Source of the DNA: Vibrio gangliei
GTDB taxonomy: Bacteria > Pseudomonadota > Gammaproteobacteria > Enterobacterales > Vibrionaceae
Length of the DNA: 64,000 nucleotides
Assembly: GCF_026001925.1 (NCBI RefSeq)
Contig: NZ_AP021870.1
Location: 868,001-932,000, forward strand
Direction: 5' to 3'
A program made the translations under genes and the position numbers. The notes under the pieces were generated by a model. The model was not told where the DNA came from. It saw only the letters and a program-made list of their open reading frames with translations, and did not search any database. Positions 26,347-36,289 of this stretch are shown in pieces; within the stretch, counting starts at the first letter, position 1; each line of letters opens with the position of its first letter.

Positions 26347-27272
26347 TCTAGATTGCCCTCCTTATCGTTATCTTTTTTAAGATCGTGATGTTTTTCAAGG
26401 TCGGTATGTCTTTCAAGGCCATTAAATTTCTGGGGCTGAAACGCTCGGTATACGAACATCACCACCAGCAGTAATAACACCGTCGCCATAGAAAACCATT
26501 GCACCGCATAGCCAAAATGTCGCTTTGAACTGAGAGGAACCGGCGTCCAAGGGTGAGGTAATTGCTCACTCACTTGCTTGCCGTCTCTTAACTCCAAATT
26601 GGTCATAGGCTGAATGACATAGCCCAACAGCGGCATTTTCCAATCTTGTGCGAGAGACTCTAATGCTAAATTTTGAATACGAATGGCAGACGTTTGGGGC
26701 ATGTTCTCTACCATTAGCCCTTCACTCAGTGGATTGTCTTGTCTGCGATATAACCGCCCTTCAATGCTTTGTGCTTGGGTGACACTTGCCACTTGAGGCA
26801 AGGTTTGTCTATCTCGCCCCGCTGCTACAAAACCAAGTTCTAATAACACAATTTGTGAGGCATTCAGATCAGAATCGATGATCTTCACTGGCTGAAACAC
26901 CAAATAGCCCACCTTTCCTTGCCATGTTTGGTTGTCCCAATACACAGTTTTGATGGGCAATTGTTGCGATGTTATTGGGGCGACCCTCACCGCGACTTTA
27001 CGCCCTGTTAATTCCACCGCTTCACTGCTTAACGCCGTCGCCAAGCTCACTGCATCACCTTGTTGCCATTGTTGTAATTGCTGTTCGATACGCTGTTTTT
27101 GCTGACCTCGGTCTAATTGCCAAAACCCTAATTTGACCATCACACCAAACACAACCACAGTTAATGACAACAGCAGAATTTTTTTCACACTCAATCGGCC
27201 GAAAGCAGGAGGCGATATGACCTTAGTTTTACTTTTCAAACTCGTTCTAGTGCTACTGCTGCTGTTTGTCAT
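26343..27272 (-). CDS. SURF1 family cytochrome oxidase assembly protein
   Basis: A 309-aa SURF1/Shy1 protein. The first transmembrane helix (ILLLSLTVVVFGVMVKLGFWQL) ends in the family's GxWQLxR, and a second helix lies near the C-terminus after HFGYAVQWFSMA. The central region contains the periplasmic domain with VLLELGFVAAGRDR and EGRLYR. It helps insert haem A into subunit I. I chose the ATG at 27272 because GAGG lies six bases upstream; it gives a 35-residue polar N-tail and overlaps the divergent DUF2909 gene by 56 bases. A GTG at 27188 would avoid the overlap but lacks a ribosome site. Confidence 0.87.
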   Translation of the reverse strand: MTNSSSSTRTSLKSKTKVISPPAFGRLSVKKILLLSLTVVVFGVMVKLGFWQLDRGQQKQRIEQQLQQWQQGDAVSLATALSSEAVELTGRKVAVRVAPITSQQLPIKTVYWDNQTWQGKVGYLVFQPVKIIDSDLNASQIVLLELGFVAAGRDRQTLPQVASVTQAQSIEGRLYRRQDNPLSEGLMVENMPQTSAIRIQNLALESLAQDWKMPLLGYVIQPMTNLELRDGKQVSEQLPHPWTPVPLSSKRHFGYAVQWFSMATVLLLLVVMFVYRAFQPQKFNGLERHTDLEKHHDLKKDNDKEGNLE

Positions 27273-27447
27273 TTTTAACCTCGGCCGAGCATTATTTATC
27301 ATGGTTAAGCGTGAACCAGATGATGATAACCCGGTACCAATGAGTCGCTATTTAGGCCGTCGGTTACTCATTTCGGTCATTATCATCATGGTGCTATTAA
27401 TTGGCCTTAGCTCCGGATTAGTCGCCCCCAACCCTCGTCCTTATTAA
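27217..27447 (+). CDS. Twin transmembrane protein (DUF2909)
   Basis: A 76-aa protein of two hydrophobic helices (about residues 2-24 and 47-68) linked by a short polar segment KREPDDDNPVPMSRYLGRR, the DUF2909 layout. AGGAGGCG precedes the ATG. DUF2909 genes accompany cox clusters in other gammaproteobacteria; their role in oxidase assembly is unproven. It runs opposite to the rest of the cluster, head-to-head with surf1 and converging on the subunit III gene. Confidence 0.85.
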   Translation: MTLVLLFKLVLVLLLLFVIFNLGRALFIMVKREPDDDNPVPMSRYLGRRLLISVIIIMVLLIGLSSGLVAPNPRPY

Positions 27448-27475
27448 CCAGTTACGCCTTTGCTCCTCGAAAACC

Positions 27476-27496
27476 AGAAACTAGAAACTAGAAACT
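27476..27496. repeat. Three tandem AGAAACT heptamers
   Basis: AGAAACT occurs three times without a gap in the short space between the convergent DUF2909 and coxC genes. Confidence 0.8.
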
Positions 27497-27501
27497 GATC
27501 G

Positions 27502-28419
27502 TTACAGCACATACACAAAGATGAATAAACACAGCCAAACCACATCGACAAAGTGCCAATACCAACTACCCGCTTGAAACGCGAAATGATCGCGCGGGGT
27601 AAAGTGGTCGAAAGCTATGCGAGCTAACAATACCGATAAGAAAATCGTCCCAACCGTAACATGCAATCCATGAAAACCCGTTAACAGAAAGAAGGTGTTG
27701 CCATACACGCCCGATTGCAGAGTCAGGTTCATTTCTTGATAAGCATGGATGTACTCCTGACCTTGATAAAACAAGAAAGCGATGGCTAACACGATGGTAA
27801 TTTCTAACCACACAATCAAAGCGGTGCGTTGATTTTTCTCTAGGCTTAATTGAGAAAAGTGCAAAGTAACGGAAGAAGTCAGCAGAATAATGGTGTTCAT
27901 AAGCGGCAAGCCTTGCCACGGCATCGCTTGTGTTTCTGTACCGGAAGGAGTTTTGATTAATGGCCAAATCGCTTCAAAGGTCGGCCACAACACTTCATTG
28001 GTCATGGCGTTATTCGATGCGCCGCCCAGCCAAGGCACAGCAATCATTCGTGCATAAAAAAGCGCACCAAAGAAAGCGCCAAAGAACATGACTTCAGAAA
28101 AGATAAACCAACTCATCCCTTGACGAAATGACCGTGCCATTTGGTGAGAATATAAGCCCGATAACGACTCTTGAATGACATTGCGAAACCAGCCGATCAT
28201 CATCACTACCACGGTCACAATACCACCGAGTAATACCAAGCCACCAAAATGGCTGAGCATCCCTTTCGGTTGCAGAAATAAACCTGCACCGACTGCGATT
28301 AAAAATAACCCTAAAGCGCCAACAATCGGCCAATTACTCTCACTAGGAACGTAATAGACCTCAGGTTGTCGTTTGTAGTCCTCATCATGAGAACTGGCTG
28401 AATGGCTGACTTTATCCAT
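27502..28419 (-). CDS. coxC: Cytochrome c oxidase subunit III
   Basis: A 305-aa membrane protein with seven hydrophobic segments. It has the family blocks FIFSEVMFFGAFFGALFYAR, NTIILLTSSVTLHFSQ and TGFHGLHVTVGTIFL, and ends GSWYWHFVDVVWLCLFIFVY. It supports the catalytic core of the aa3-type oxidase. The ATG at 28419 follows AGGAGAG; an earlier in-frame ATG would add a poorly conserved N-tail. Confidence 0.94.
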   Translation of the reverse strand: MDKVSHSASSHDEDYKRQPEVYYVPSESNWPIVGALGLFLIAVGAGLFLQPKGMLSHFGGLVLLGGIVTVVVMMIGWFRNVIQESLSGLYSHQMARSFRQGMSWFIFSEVMFFGAFFGALFYARMIAVPWLGGASNNAMTNEVLWPTFEAIWPLIKTPSGTETQAMPWQGLPLMNTIILLTSSVTLHFSQLSLEKNQRTALIVWLEITIVLAIAFLFYQGQEYIHAYQEMNLTLQSGVYGNTFFLLTGFHGLHVTVGTIFLSVLLARIAFDHFTPRDHFAFQAGSWYWHFVDVVWLCLFIFVYVL

Positions 28420-28511
28420 GTTGACTCTCCTATCACAACCAATCATCCATTGGCTGCTAACGATGAATCTTGTGAGCGAACGACTCATGCGCTCCCTTGC
28501 TCATTGCAACT

Positions 28512-29102
28512 TCATTCAGAGCGTGCTTTTGTTGATAATACAGATGTTGTTAAAACGGGTTTTTCCTTCTTACTTTGTTGCTGTGAGATGTCATACAAAG
28601 TATATGAAAGCGTGAGTCGATTAACCGACTCTGGCAGATCATTATCAACATAAAAAATGACCGGCAATTCTGCTTCACTATTAGCTTCAAGCGGTTGATG
28701 ATTAAAACAAAAACATTCAATCTTATTAAAATGTGTGGCAGCTAAACCTGGTGCAATCGAAGGTACAGCCTGCCCAATCATTGCCACATTGGCATTATTA
28801 ATTGCACGATAACTGGTTCTAATCACTTGCCCGGGGTGAACATCCATTTGTGCTTGTACTGGCTCAAATTGCCACGGCATATTCGGGCTCACTTGGGCCA
28901 TAAACTGCACACGCACGGTGCGAGATTCATCCAATACAACCCCTTGTGAACTGGCCGCCACCGTATTGGTTTTTCCATTGATCCCCAGTTTTTCACACAT
29001 AATGTCGTACAAAGGCACCAAGGCAAATCCAAAGGCAAACATGCCGACCACGCCCAGCAATAAGTAACCAATCAGCTTTTTATTACTTGCACTGTTTTGC
29101 AT
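28512..29102 (-). CDS. ctaG: Cytochrome c oxidase assembly protein CtaG/Cox11
   Basis: A 196-aa protein with one N-terminal transmembrane helix and a periplasmic Ig-like copper domain. The metal motif ECFCFNHQPL carries the conserved CxC-type cysteines. It delivers copper to the CuB site of subunit I. It lies between coxA and coxC on the same strand, the usual order. Confidence 0.94.
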   Translation of the reverse strand: MQNSASNKKLIGYLLLGVVGMFAFGFALVPLYDIMCEKLGINGKTNTVAASSQGVVLDESRTVRVQFMAQVSPNMPWQFEPVQAQMDVHPGQVIRTSYRAINNANVAMIGQAVPSIAPGLAATHFNKIECFCFNHQPLEANSEAELPVIFYVDNDLPESVNRLTLSYTLYDISQQQSKKEKPVLTTSVLSTKARSE

Positions 29103-29127
29103 AACTTCTCCTCATAACCAAACGGCA

Positions 29128-30777
29128 TTAATCCAATTTGGGCGGAGTAGAAAATGTATGATGTGGCGCTGGGCTTGGCACGGTCCATTCCAACCCTTCA
29201 GCACGTTCCCAAGGTTTAGCTTCAGCCGCTTCACCACCGCGTATGCATTTCACCACAATCACTAAGAACAACAGTTGCGACAAACCAAACGCAAAGCCAC
29301 CAATCGACACAATTTGGTTCACATCCGCAAACTGAATCGCGTAATCAGGGATTCGACGCGGCATACCGGCAAGACCTAAAAAGTGCATCGGGAAAAACAA
29401 AATATTGACCGAAATGATCGACAGCCAAAAGTGCCACAGGCTCAAGGTTTGGTTGTACATGTGCCCAGTCCATTTCGGCAGCCAGTAATAAGCCGCCGCC
29501 ATAATTGAAAACACCGCGCCGGTCACCAGTACATAATGGAAATGCGCCACAACAAAATAGGTATCGTGATATTGGAAATCCGCCGGAACGATGGCGAGCA
29601 TCAGGCCGGAAAAGCCACCAATAGTGAATAAAATAATAAAGGCAATCGCAAACAACATTGGGGTTTCAAAAGTCAGTGCGCCACGCCACATGGTCGCCAC
29701 CCAGTTAAATACTTTTACTCCCGTAGGCACCGCAATCAACATGGTGCAATACATAAAGAACAGCTCAGCAAACACAGGCATGCCGGTAGTAAACATGTGG
29801 TGTGCCCACACTAAAAACGACAACAAAGCGATGGAACAGGTGGCATACACCATCGAATGATAACCAAAGAGCTTTTTGCCACTAAATGCTGGGATAATCG
29901 CCGAAATAATGCCGAATGAAGGCAAAATCATGATATAGACTTCAGGGTGCCCAAAGAACCAAAAAATGTGCTGGAACATCACCGGATCGCCACCACCCGC
30001 CGCATCAAAAAAGCTAGTGCCAAAATATTTATCGGTTAACACCATGGTCACCGCGCCCGCCAAGACCGGCATCACCGCAATCAATAAGAAAGCCGTGATC
30101 AACCAAGTCCAAACAAACATCGGCAGTTTCATCCAATCCATACCCGGCGCACGCATATTAACGATCGTCACTATCACGTTAATGGCGCCCATAATGGAGC
30201 TAATTCCCATGATATGTATCGAAAACACAAACAGCGCGGTGCTATTTGAGCTGAACGTAGTGGAAAGTGGCGCGTAGAAGGTCCAACCAAAATCAGGCCC
30301 ACCACCGGGCATCAATAATGAACCAAGTAAAATCAAAAACGCGAATGGCAAAATCCAAAAACTGAGGTTATTCATACGCGGCAACGCCATATCTGGCGCG
30401 CCAATCATCATCGGGATCATCCAGTTAGCCAGCCCGGTAAACGCTGGCATCACGGCACCAAATACCATGATTAGACCATGTACCGTGGTCATTTGATTAA
30501 AGAAATGTGGATCAACAAGCTGCAAACCCGGCTGAAATAATTCCGCTCGAATCACCATCGCCATCGCGCCACCGGTAAAAAACATGATTAAGCTGAACCA
30601 CAAATATAAAGTGCCGATGTCTTTATGGTTGGTGGAATATAACCAGCGCTTAATCCCGCTCGCCGGCGCATGGTGGTCATGTTCAAGCGCTACGCCATCT
30701 GCCACGTAGTCGCTATTCTGTTGATAAACGCTATGTGGTTGATGAACGCTTTGCTTTGATGAAGATGAAGGATTCAT
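29128..30777 (-). CDS. coxA: Cytochrome c oxidase subunit I
   Basis: A 549-aa haem-copper oxidase subunit with twelve hydrophobic segments. It shows [11 protein letters not shown] (haem a histidine), [13 protein letters not shown] (CuB histidine and the crosslinked tyrosine), the [12 protein letters not shown] region with two further CuB histidines, and [13 protein letters not shown], which holds the haem a3 and haem a ligands. It reduces oxygen to water and pumps protons. The hydrophilic N-terminal 35 residues are Ser/His-rich. Its start overlaps the coxB stop by four bases, so the two subunits are translationally coupled. Confidence 0.96.
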   Translation of the reverse strand: MNPSSSSKQSVHQPHSVYQQNSDYVADGVALEHDHHAPASGIKRWLYSTNHKDIGTLYLWFSLIMFFTGGAMAMVIRAELFQPGLQLVDPHFFNQMTTVHGLIMVFGAVMPAFTGLANWMIPMMIGAPDMALPRMNNLSFWILPFAFLILLGSLLMPGGGPDFGWTFYAPLSTTFSSNSTALFVFSIHIMGISSIMGAINVIVTIVNMRAPGMDWMKLPMFVWTWLITAFLLIAVMPVLAGAVTMVLTDKYFGTSFFDAAGGGDPVMFQHIFWFFGHPEVYIMILPSFGIISAIIPAFSGKKLFGYHSMVYATCSIALLSFLVWAHHMFTTGMPVFAELFFMYCTMLIAVPTGVKVFNWVATMWRGALTFETPMLFAIAFIILFTIGGFSGLMLAIVPADFQYHDTYFVVAHFHYVLVTGAVFSIMAAAYYWLPKWTGHMYNQTLSLWHFWLSIISVNILFFPMHFLGLAGMPRRIPDYAIQFADVNQIVSIGGFAFGLSQLLFLVIVVKCIRGGEAAEAKPWERAEGLEWTVPSPAPHHTFSTPPKLD

Positions 30778-32051
30778 AGGACCTCCGCTTGGCTATTTTC
30801 AGCCGAATCTGATGATTCTGAATCTACTGCTTCTGCCGGTTCAGTTTGTTCTAAGGTGCCAGTAGTGAGCACTTGCTTCACTTGAGAAGCCTGTACAACA
30901 TCGCCTGTATCATTACCCCATGCATTTCGTTCATAGGTCACAACCGCTGCCACTTCTTCTTCATTAAGCTGATTAGCAAAAGCTTGCATGGCGGTACCGG
31001 CTTTACCGTGTAAGACAATATCAATGTGTTTGACTAAATCACCCATTGCGATTGGGCTGCCTTTCAATGCAGGGAAAACATTCGGCATACCTTCACCATT
31101 CACTTGGTGGCACACACTGCAACGTTCGTTATAGACGGCTTCCCCTTTCGCCATTAATTCGTCATAAGTTAACGTTTTACCTAATGCTTTTTCTTGTTCA
31201 GCCCGTTTCTCTGCTACTAACTGTTCTTGTTCGGCCAACCAAGTATCGAACTCATCTTCGGGCACGGCTTTCACTACAATCGGCATAAAACCATGGTTGC
31301 GACCACACAGCTCTGCACATTGACCGCGATATACACCCGGCTTATCAATCTTGGTCCAAGCCTCATTAATAAACCCCGGTACCGCATCTTTTTTGACTGC
31401 AAAATCAGGCACCCACCAAGAATGAATCACATCATCAGAAGTCATTAAAAAACGAATTTTGCGATTAATCGGCAATACCAGAGGGTTGTCCACTTCTAAT
31501 AAATAGTGCTCGCCTTTTTGTTCGCTGCCTTCAATTTGCTTTTGTGAGGTGGTTAAAAAGCTATAAAAGCCAACATCATGATTGAAATACTGGTAGTGCC
31601 ATTTCCATTGCGAACCGGTAACAGTCACGGTGAGGTCATCGTCCGTGGTGTCTTCCATTGCCACTAAGGTTTTGGTAGCAGGAATCGCCATCAACACCAA
31701 AATAACAATCGGGATCACCGTCCAAATAATTTCGACTTTGGTGCTTTCATGGAAATTAGCGGCTTTGGCTCCGCGGGATCTTCGATGACGAAGAATGGAA
31801 TAAAACATCACCCCAAACACCACCACCGCAATCGCACAGCAAATGTAGAAAATCAGCATGTGTAAGTCATAAACTTTACCGCTGATCTCGGTGACGCCTT
31901 TGGTAAGATTCAAGCGAGAAGATTCAGCTGCGCTGGGCGCAGAAAAAAGAGAAAGCAATGCCAACCCAAACGCTAGCCCAATCATAGGCAAGCTATAGCG
32001 CTGACAAACAGCTGGATTTAAAGCGGGTAAACAGTGGCGTAGTGATTTCAA
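30774..32051 (-). CDS. coxB: Cytochrome c oxidase subunit II with fused cytochrome c domain
   Basis: A 425-aa precursor. After a signal-like N-terminus there are two transmembrane helices, then the CuA cupredoxin domain with [10 protein letters not shown] and [12 protein letters not shown] carrying the copper ligands. A C-terminal cytochrome c domain follows with CSVCHQ and a distal methionine region (GTAMQAF), giving a caa3-like subunit. It ends in an acidic Ser/Glu tail. I prefer the TTG at 32051 after GAGGGGG; an ATG at 32078 is in frame. It is the first gene of the oxidase cluster, with promoter sequence in the gap facing kduI. Confidence 0.93.
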   Translation of the reverse strand: MKSLRHCLPALNPAVCQRYSLPMIGLAFGLALLSLFSAPSAAESSRLNLTKGVTEISGKVYDLHMLIFYICCAIAVVVFGVMFYSILRHRRSRGAKAANFHESTKVEIIWTVIPIVILVLMAIPATKTLVAMEDTTDDDLTVTVTGSQWKWHYQYFNHDVGFYSFLTTSQKQIEGSEQKGEHYLLEVDNPLVLPINRKIRFLMTSDDVIHSWWVPDFAVKKDAVPGFINEAWTKIDKPGVYRGQCAELCGRNHGFMPIVVKAVPEDEFDTWLAEQEQLVAEKRAEQEKALGKTLTYDELMAKGEAVYNERCSVCHQVNGEGMPNVFPALKGSPIAMGDLVKHIDIVLHGKAGTAMQAFANQLNEEEVAAVVTYERNAWGNDTGDVVQASQVKQVLTTGTLEQTEPAEAVDSESSDSAENSQAEVL

Positions 32052-32218
32052 AGTGCCCCCTCGTCCTTGCAATATCATTTTTATAATAAGGAGCGAGGCA
32101 CACCAAACATCGAGTGAGCAAGAAGCTCCAATGATTGTGGTGTCAATAGCTTACGGCACCACATCACATAAGTTGATTGCGGGTACGGCTTTATTTAAAA
32201 CTAGCCAGTGAATGCAAT

Positions 32219-32237
32219 TTGTTCAAGAAGTGAACAA
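32219..32237. promoter_or_regulatory. Inverted repeat, candidate operator between coxB and kduI
   Basis: TTGTTCA and TGAACAA are perfect 7-base arms around AGAAG. It lies about 170 bases from either start codon, so the regulated gene is uncertain. Confidence 0.5.
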
Positions 32238-32253
32238 TATGAAATTCAAAATA

Positions 32254-32284
32254 TTGAGCTTTATCTATAAGTGATCAAGCTCAA
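32254..32284. promoter_or_regulatory. Second inverted repeat in the coxB-kduI gap
   Basis: TTGAGCTT and AAGCTCAA are perfect 8-base arms with a 15-base spacer. The rest of this 356-base gap holds AT-rich sequence, including an imperfect palindrome at about 32344-32367 next to a TATAAAT-like -10 element that probably belongs to kduI. I see no gene in it. Confidence 0.45.
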
Positions 32285-32407
32285 ATATAATTAAAACATC
32301 ATTTCAAAAAATAGGTTTTCAGTCACACTTCCGGCTGTTCAAATATAAACACTATTGTTTGTATATAAATAATGAGTACTCTCTTAGTCACTAGCTAAGG
32401 AGTTCAC

Positions 32408-33247
32408 ATGCACATTAATTACAACAGCAATCCAATCGATGCTAAGCAATACGATACAAGCCGTTTACGCGAAGAGTTTCTAACAGAAGATTTATTTCAA
32501 GAAGATAAAATTAGCATTGTTTACAGCCACATAGACCGAATTGTCGCAATGGGTATTTGTCCTAAAAATGGGTCTTTAAAACTGGATGATTTTGTTGAAA
32601 AGAAAGCATTTGGTACGGATTACTTTTTAGAAAGACGTGAACTTGGAATCTTAAACCTAGGTGGCAAAGCGCTAGTTCGCTGTGGTGAAACAACCTACTC
32701 GCTTGAGCATCTTGATGTGGTTTATCTCGGTAGAGGTGAACAAGATATTGAATTTATAGCGCTGGATTCAGAGCTTGAGCCGGCATTTTACTGCCTAAGC
32801 GCACCGGCTCACCACACTTATCCATCACGCATTATTAAACGCAATGAAGCCAAACAAATTGACCTTGGCTCTCAAGATAACGCCAATGCGCGTTTAATCA
32901 CGCAATACCTACATCCAGAGGTACTACCAACTTGCCAATTATGTATGGGTGTCACTCACCTAAAACCAGGTAGCGTTTGGAATACCATGCCAGCCCATAC
33001 TCACGAGCGCCGCATGGAAGCCTATTTATATTTCAATGTTCAGCCATCTCAAGTGGTCTTCCACTTTATGGGTGAACCACAAGAAACTCGCCATATCGTT
33101 GTACGCAATAAGCAATTAGTGCTTTCTCCAAGCTGGTCAATCCACTCTGGTTGCGGCACGCAAAACTACAGCTTTGTATGGGGCATGGTGGGAGAAAACC
33201 AAACCTTTGACGATATGGATTTCATTGATATGGACACAATGAAGTAA
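32408..33247 (+). CDS. kduI: 5-dehydro-4-deoxy-D-glucuronate isomerase
   Basis: A 279-aa cupin isomerase. The metal site is seen in MPAHTHERRMEAYLYF (two histidines and glutamate) with the later SIHSGCGTQNYSFVWGM giving the last histidine. It converts 5-keto-4-deoxyuronate to 3-deoxy-D-glycero-2,5-hexodiulosonate in the degradation of unsaturated uronates from pectin and related polymers. AAGGAG lies just before the ATG. It heads a unit with a TRAP transporter and an IclR regulator; its usual partner kduD is not in this window. Confidence 0.94.
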   Translation: MHINYNSNPIDAKQYDTSRLREEFLTEDLFQEDKISIVYSHIDRIVAMGICPKNGSLKLDDFVEKKAFGTDYFLERRELGILNLGGKALVRCGETTYSLEHLDVVYLGRGEQDIEFIALDSELEPAFYCLSAPAHHTYPSRIIKRNEAKQIDLGSQDNANARLITQYLHPEVLPTCQLCMGVTHLKPGSVWNTMPAHTHERRMEAYLYFNVQPSQVVFHFMGEPQETRHIVVRNKQLVLSPSWSIHSGCGTQNYSFVWGMVGENQTFDDMDFIDMDTMK

Positions 33248-33285
33248 CCCAAATTTAAAAAATACCAATAACGAGGATGTACACC

Positions 33286-34275
33286 ATGTTAAAACAAAAG
33301 GCTTTAAAACTTACTGCTCTAACACTCGCGGTTTCAGGTTCACTAGCAATATCTTCTGTTGCAAGTGCCGCAACTCAAATTAAAGCGGCATTTAACCAGT
33401 CAAATAATCACCCACAATTTCAAGCATTAGAAAATTTTGGTGAGAAATTGGCACAAGAAACTGATGGTCGCTACAAACTGTCTATTTACCCAAATGAACT
33501 GCTTGGCGACCAACGCGCAGCACTGGAATTAGTGCAAACCGGCTCAATTCAAATGGCCGTAGTAGCAAACCCACTTATCGAAAACTACGATAAGACTTTC
33601 CGTGTGATTGGCATGCCATACATTTATTCAGGTTCAGAGCACCAAGAGCAAGTATTCACTTCTGGCACCCTAGATGACTTATTTGCTTCTACGAAAAAGT
33701 TCGGCTTTGAAGTATTAACCGCTTATACCGCTGGCGCGCGCAGCATGTATACCAAACAAGGTCCAATCAACACGGTTGCCGATATGAAAGGCAAAAAAAT
33801 TCGTGTGATGCAATCTGATACCATGATCAAAATGTTGTCTTGCATGGGCGGCACTGGTGTACCTATGGGACAAGGTGAAGTGTACAGCGCAATCCAACAA
33901 GGCGTTCTTGATGGTGCTGAAAACAACGAAATCACTTATGCAGACTTAAAACAATATGAAGTTGCCCCTTACTTCTCAAGCACTCGTCACCTTATGGTTC
34001 CAGACCTAGTAGTGATCAGCACAGATTTCTTAGACGGCATGTCGAAGGAAGACCAAAATACGCTGAAGAAACTACTAAAAGAAAGCACCAAAGACGAGTT
34101 TAAGATTTGGCATGAGCAAATTGAGACAGCGAAAGCGACCGCTGAATCTCACGGTGCGAAGTTCAATGAAGTAGATATCAAACCTTTCCAAGAAAGCTGT
34201 AAATCTCTACAAGCTGAACTTATCGAAACACCAGAACAAAAAGCGTTATACGAGAAAATCATCTCAATGCAATAA
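33286..34275 (+). CDS. TRAP transporter substrate-binding protein (DctP family)
   Basis: A 329-aa periplasmic binding protein. The signal peptide (about residues 1-30, ending SVASAA) is followed by the family fold, with NNHPQFQALENF, the arginine-containing GARSMYTKQGPI and VADMKGKKIRVM, whose arginine usually binds the substrate carboxylate. Given its place after kduI, a uronate or unsaturated oligouronide is the likely ligand. I start it at the second ATG (33286), because the first one directly abuts the AGG ribosome site. Confidence 0.9.
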   Translation: MLKQKALKLTALTLAVSGSLAISSVASAATQIKAAFNQSNNHPQFQALENFGEKLAQETDGRYKLSIYPNELLGDQRAALELVQTGSIQMAVVANPLIENYDKTFRVIGMPYIYSGSEHQEQVFTSGTLDDLFASTKKFGFEVLTAYTAGARSMYTKQGPINTVADMKGKKIRVMQSDTMIKMLSCMGGTGVPMGQGEVYSAIQQGVLDGAENNEITYADLKQYEVAPYFSSTRHLMVPDLVVISTDFLDGMSKEDQNTLKKLLKESTKDEFKIWHEQIETAKATAESHGAKFNEVDIKPFQESCKSLQAELIETPEQKALYEKIISMQ

Positions 34276-34334
34276 TTCCTATCCATTACCTAGGTTAGAT
34301 GCTACGGCGTCTAACCTTGTTTAAGGTGCGCAAC

Positions 34335-34847
34335 ATGGACAACAATTCCTCCCTTTTTCTAAAACGAGTTAACCAAGCCAAAGCCGGTGTTGATTTCGTT
34401 ATTTCATGGTTATGCATTGCCATCGTCGGTGCCATGACCCTACTTGTCACTTATCAGGTTGTATCACGCTATCTCTTTAATAGCCCAAGCGCAGTTAGTG
34501 AGGTGCTGTCACGCTACCTCTTTATCTGGCTTATCTTCTTTGGTAGTGCCTATGTTTTCGGTTTACGAGAACACATGAGCATTTCATTCATTAAAGATAA
34601 ATTTGCTCCTAAAATTCGAATCATTACCGACATGTTCATCGAACTCGTCATCTTAGTTTTCACCGCTAGCATCATGATTTTTGGCGGTTACAACACCTCA
34701 ATGCGCCAAATGTGGCAAATGGACTCGGCGCTGCAAACCCCAATGGGGTTCATCTATGCCGCCATTCCCGCCAGTGGCGCTTTTATCGTATTTTACTTTC
34801 TTTGTAATCAAATCAACTTAATCGCACGTTTCAAAAACATCGATTAA
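34335..34847 (+). CDS. TRAP transporter small permease (DctQ family)
   Basis: A 170-aa protein with four hydrophobic helices. It has the VVSRYLFNSP and SEVLSRYLFIWLIFFGSAY blocks typical of DctQ subunits. It pairs with the large permease that follows 18 bases later. The ATG at 34335 has AAGGTG upstream; the earlier frame start lacks a site. Confidence 0.9.
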   Translation: MDNNSSLFLKRVNQAKAGVDFVISWLCIAIVGAMTLLVTYQVVSRYLFNSPSAVSEVLSRYLFIWLIFFGSAYVFGLREHMSISFIKDKFAPKIRIITDMFIELVILVFTASIMIFGGYNTSMRQMWQMDSALQTPMGFIYAAIPASGAFIVFYFLCNQINLIARFKNID

Positions 34848-34865
34848 CAAACTAGGAGCATAATT

Positions 34866-36170
34866 ATGGACTTAGCCATTGTTGCCGCATTGATTATGTT
34901 TGTCGGTGTGGTGTTCTTTTTAATCATTGGTACCCCTATCAGTATCAGTGTTGGTATTTCCTCTTTTGCCGCCATGATGGTGATATTGCCAATGAAAGGC
35001 GCGATGTTAACTTCAGCACAGCGTATGTTTGTTGGGCTAGATTCTTTTGCCTTACTAGCCATACCCTTTTTTATTTTGGCCGGCAATATCATGAATAATG
35101 GCGGAATAGCCATTCGGTTAATTAACTTTTCTAAAATTATCAGCGGTTTCTTCCCTGGCTCATTGGCTCAAACTAACGTGGTATCCAACATGTTATTTGG
35201 CTCAATCAGTGGCTCCGGTGTCGCTTCTGCTGCAGCAGTAGGTGGCATTATGTCGCCAATTCAAAAGAAAGAAGGTTATGATCCTGCGTTTAGCACCGCG
35301 GTTAACATTGCATCCGCACCAACAGGCATGCTGATACCACCAAGTAATACTTTGATTGTATACGCCACTGTTGCCGGTAGTGTCTCCATCTCGGCGTTAT
35401 TCATGGGCGGTTACTTACCAGGCATTCTGTGGGGCTTAGCTGTGATGTTAGTGGCTGGCTACATGGCGAAAAAACGTGGTTATATTGCGAAACATCGCAT
35501 GACCTTAGCGGAGTGCTGTAAAGTTGCGGTTGATGCTATACCGAGCTTATCGCTTATTGTTGTGGTGATTGGTGGGATTCTAGGTGGGATTTTTACTGCC
35601 ACCGAAGCTTCAGCCATTGCGGTGGTGTACTCACTATTTTTGAGCTTATGTTACCGATCACTTGATTTCAAAACCTTGCCAGAAATCTTCTTAAGTACTG
35701 CGAAAATGTCAGCAATTGTTATTTTCATGCTAGCAACCTCGTCCATCATGTCTTGGGTAATGGCATTTACACAGATTCCAGGCATGATTGCCGATACTCT
35801 ACTGTCAGTAACGGATAACCCGATCATCATCTTATTGATCATCAACGTTATCTTACTGTTTGTCGGTACTTTCATGGACCCTACGCCAGCGGTACTTATC
35901 TTTACACCTATTTTCTTACCCATCTGTATGGAATTAGGAATGGATCCGGTACAGTTTGGTATCTTATTGGTTCTGAACTTATCGCTCGGTACGATAACAC
36001 CACCAGTTGGTCCGATCCTGTTCACCGGCTGTAAAGTCAGTGGGATCAGCATTGATAGTGTAGTGAAAACACTTCTACCTTTCTTCTTGGTGATCTTTAT
36101 CGTGTTAATGATGGTGACTTACATTCCAGCCATTTCACTTGCGATTCCAAGTGCACTAGGATTACTCTGA
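34866..36170 (+). CDS. TRAP transporter large permease (DctM family)
   Basis: A 434-aa membrane protein with about twelve hydrophobic segments. It includes GSISGSGVASAAAVGGIM and the NIASAPTGMLIPPSNTLIVY block of DctM/SiaM subunits, where sodium and substrate sites lie. It uses the sodium gradient to import the ligand brought by the DctP protein. AGGAGC precedes the ATG. Confidence 0.93.
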   Translation: MDLAIVAALIMFVGVVFFLIIGTPISISVGISSFAAMMVILPMKGAMLTSAQRMFVGLDSFALLAIPFFILAGNIMNNGGIAIRLINFSKIISGFFPGSLAQTNVVSNMLFGSISGSGVASAAAVGGIMSPIQKKEGYDPAFSTAVNIASAPTGMLIPPSNTLIVYATVAGSVSISALFMGGYLPGILWGLAVMLVAGYMAKKRGYIAKHRMTLAECCKVAVDAIPSLSLIVVVIGGILGGIFTATEASAIAVVYSLFLSLCYRSLDFKTLPEIFLSTAKMSAIVIFMLATSSIMSWVMAFTQIPGMIADTLLSVTDNPIIILLIINVILLFVGTFMDPTPAVLIFTPIFLPICMELGMDPVQFGILLVLNLSLGTITPPVGPILFTGCKVSGISIDSVVKTLLPFFLVIFIVLMMVTYIPAISLAIPSALGLL

Positions 36171-36183
36171 TAATCTAAATACT

Positions 36184-36217
36184 CCTCACATTTGACATAA
36201 AATCATCAAATGTGAGG
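36184..36217 (+). terminator. Perfect hairpin after the TRAP operon
   Basis: CCTCACATTTGA pairs exactly with TCAAATGTGAGG across a 10-base loop, followed by TGTTCTC. The weak T content means it may be a partial terminator or RNA-processing structure between dctM and the regulator gene. Confidence 0.65.
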
Positions 36218-36289
36218 TGTTCTCGATATAATACCTACCCAACTTAGGTCAACGAACCCAATATTGATATCATTTCGCTCGAGTAAAGA

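Noticed and set aside
32344-32367. KdgR-type operator before kduI
   Set aside because: The AT-rich imperfect palindrome does not match the KdgR consensus well enough, so it is mentioned only as a possible promoter element.
35651-36052. Minus-strand 133-codon frame inside the TRAP large permease gene
   Set aside because: Antisense of a conserved membrane protein, with no ribosome site or known domain.
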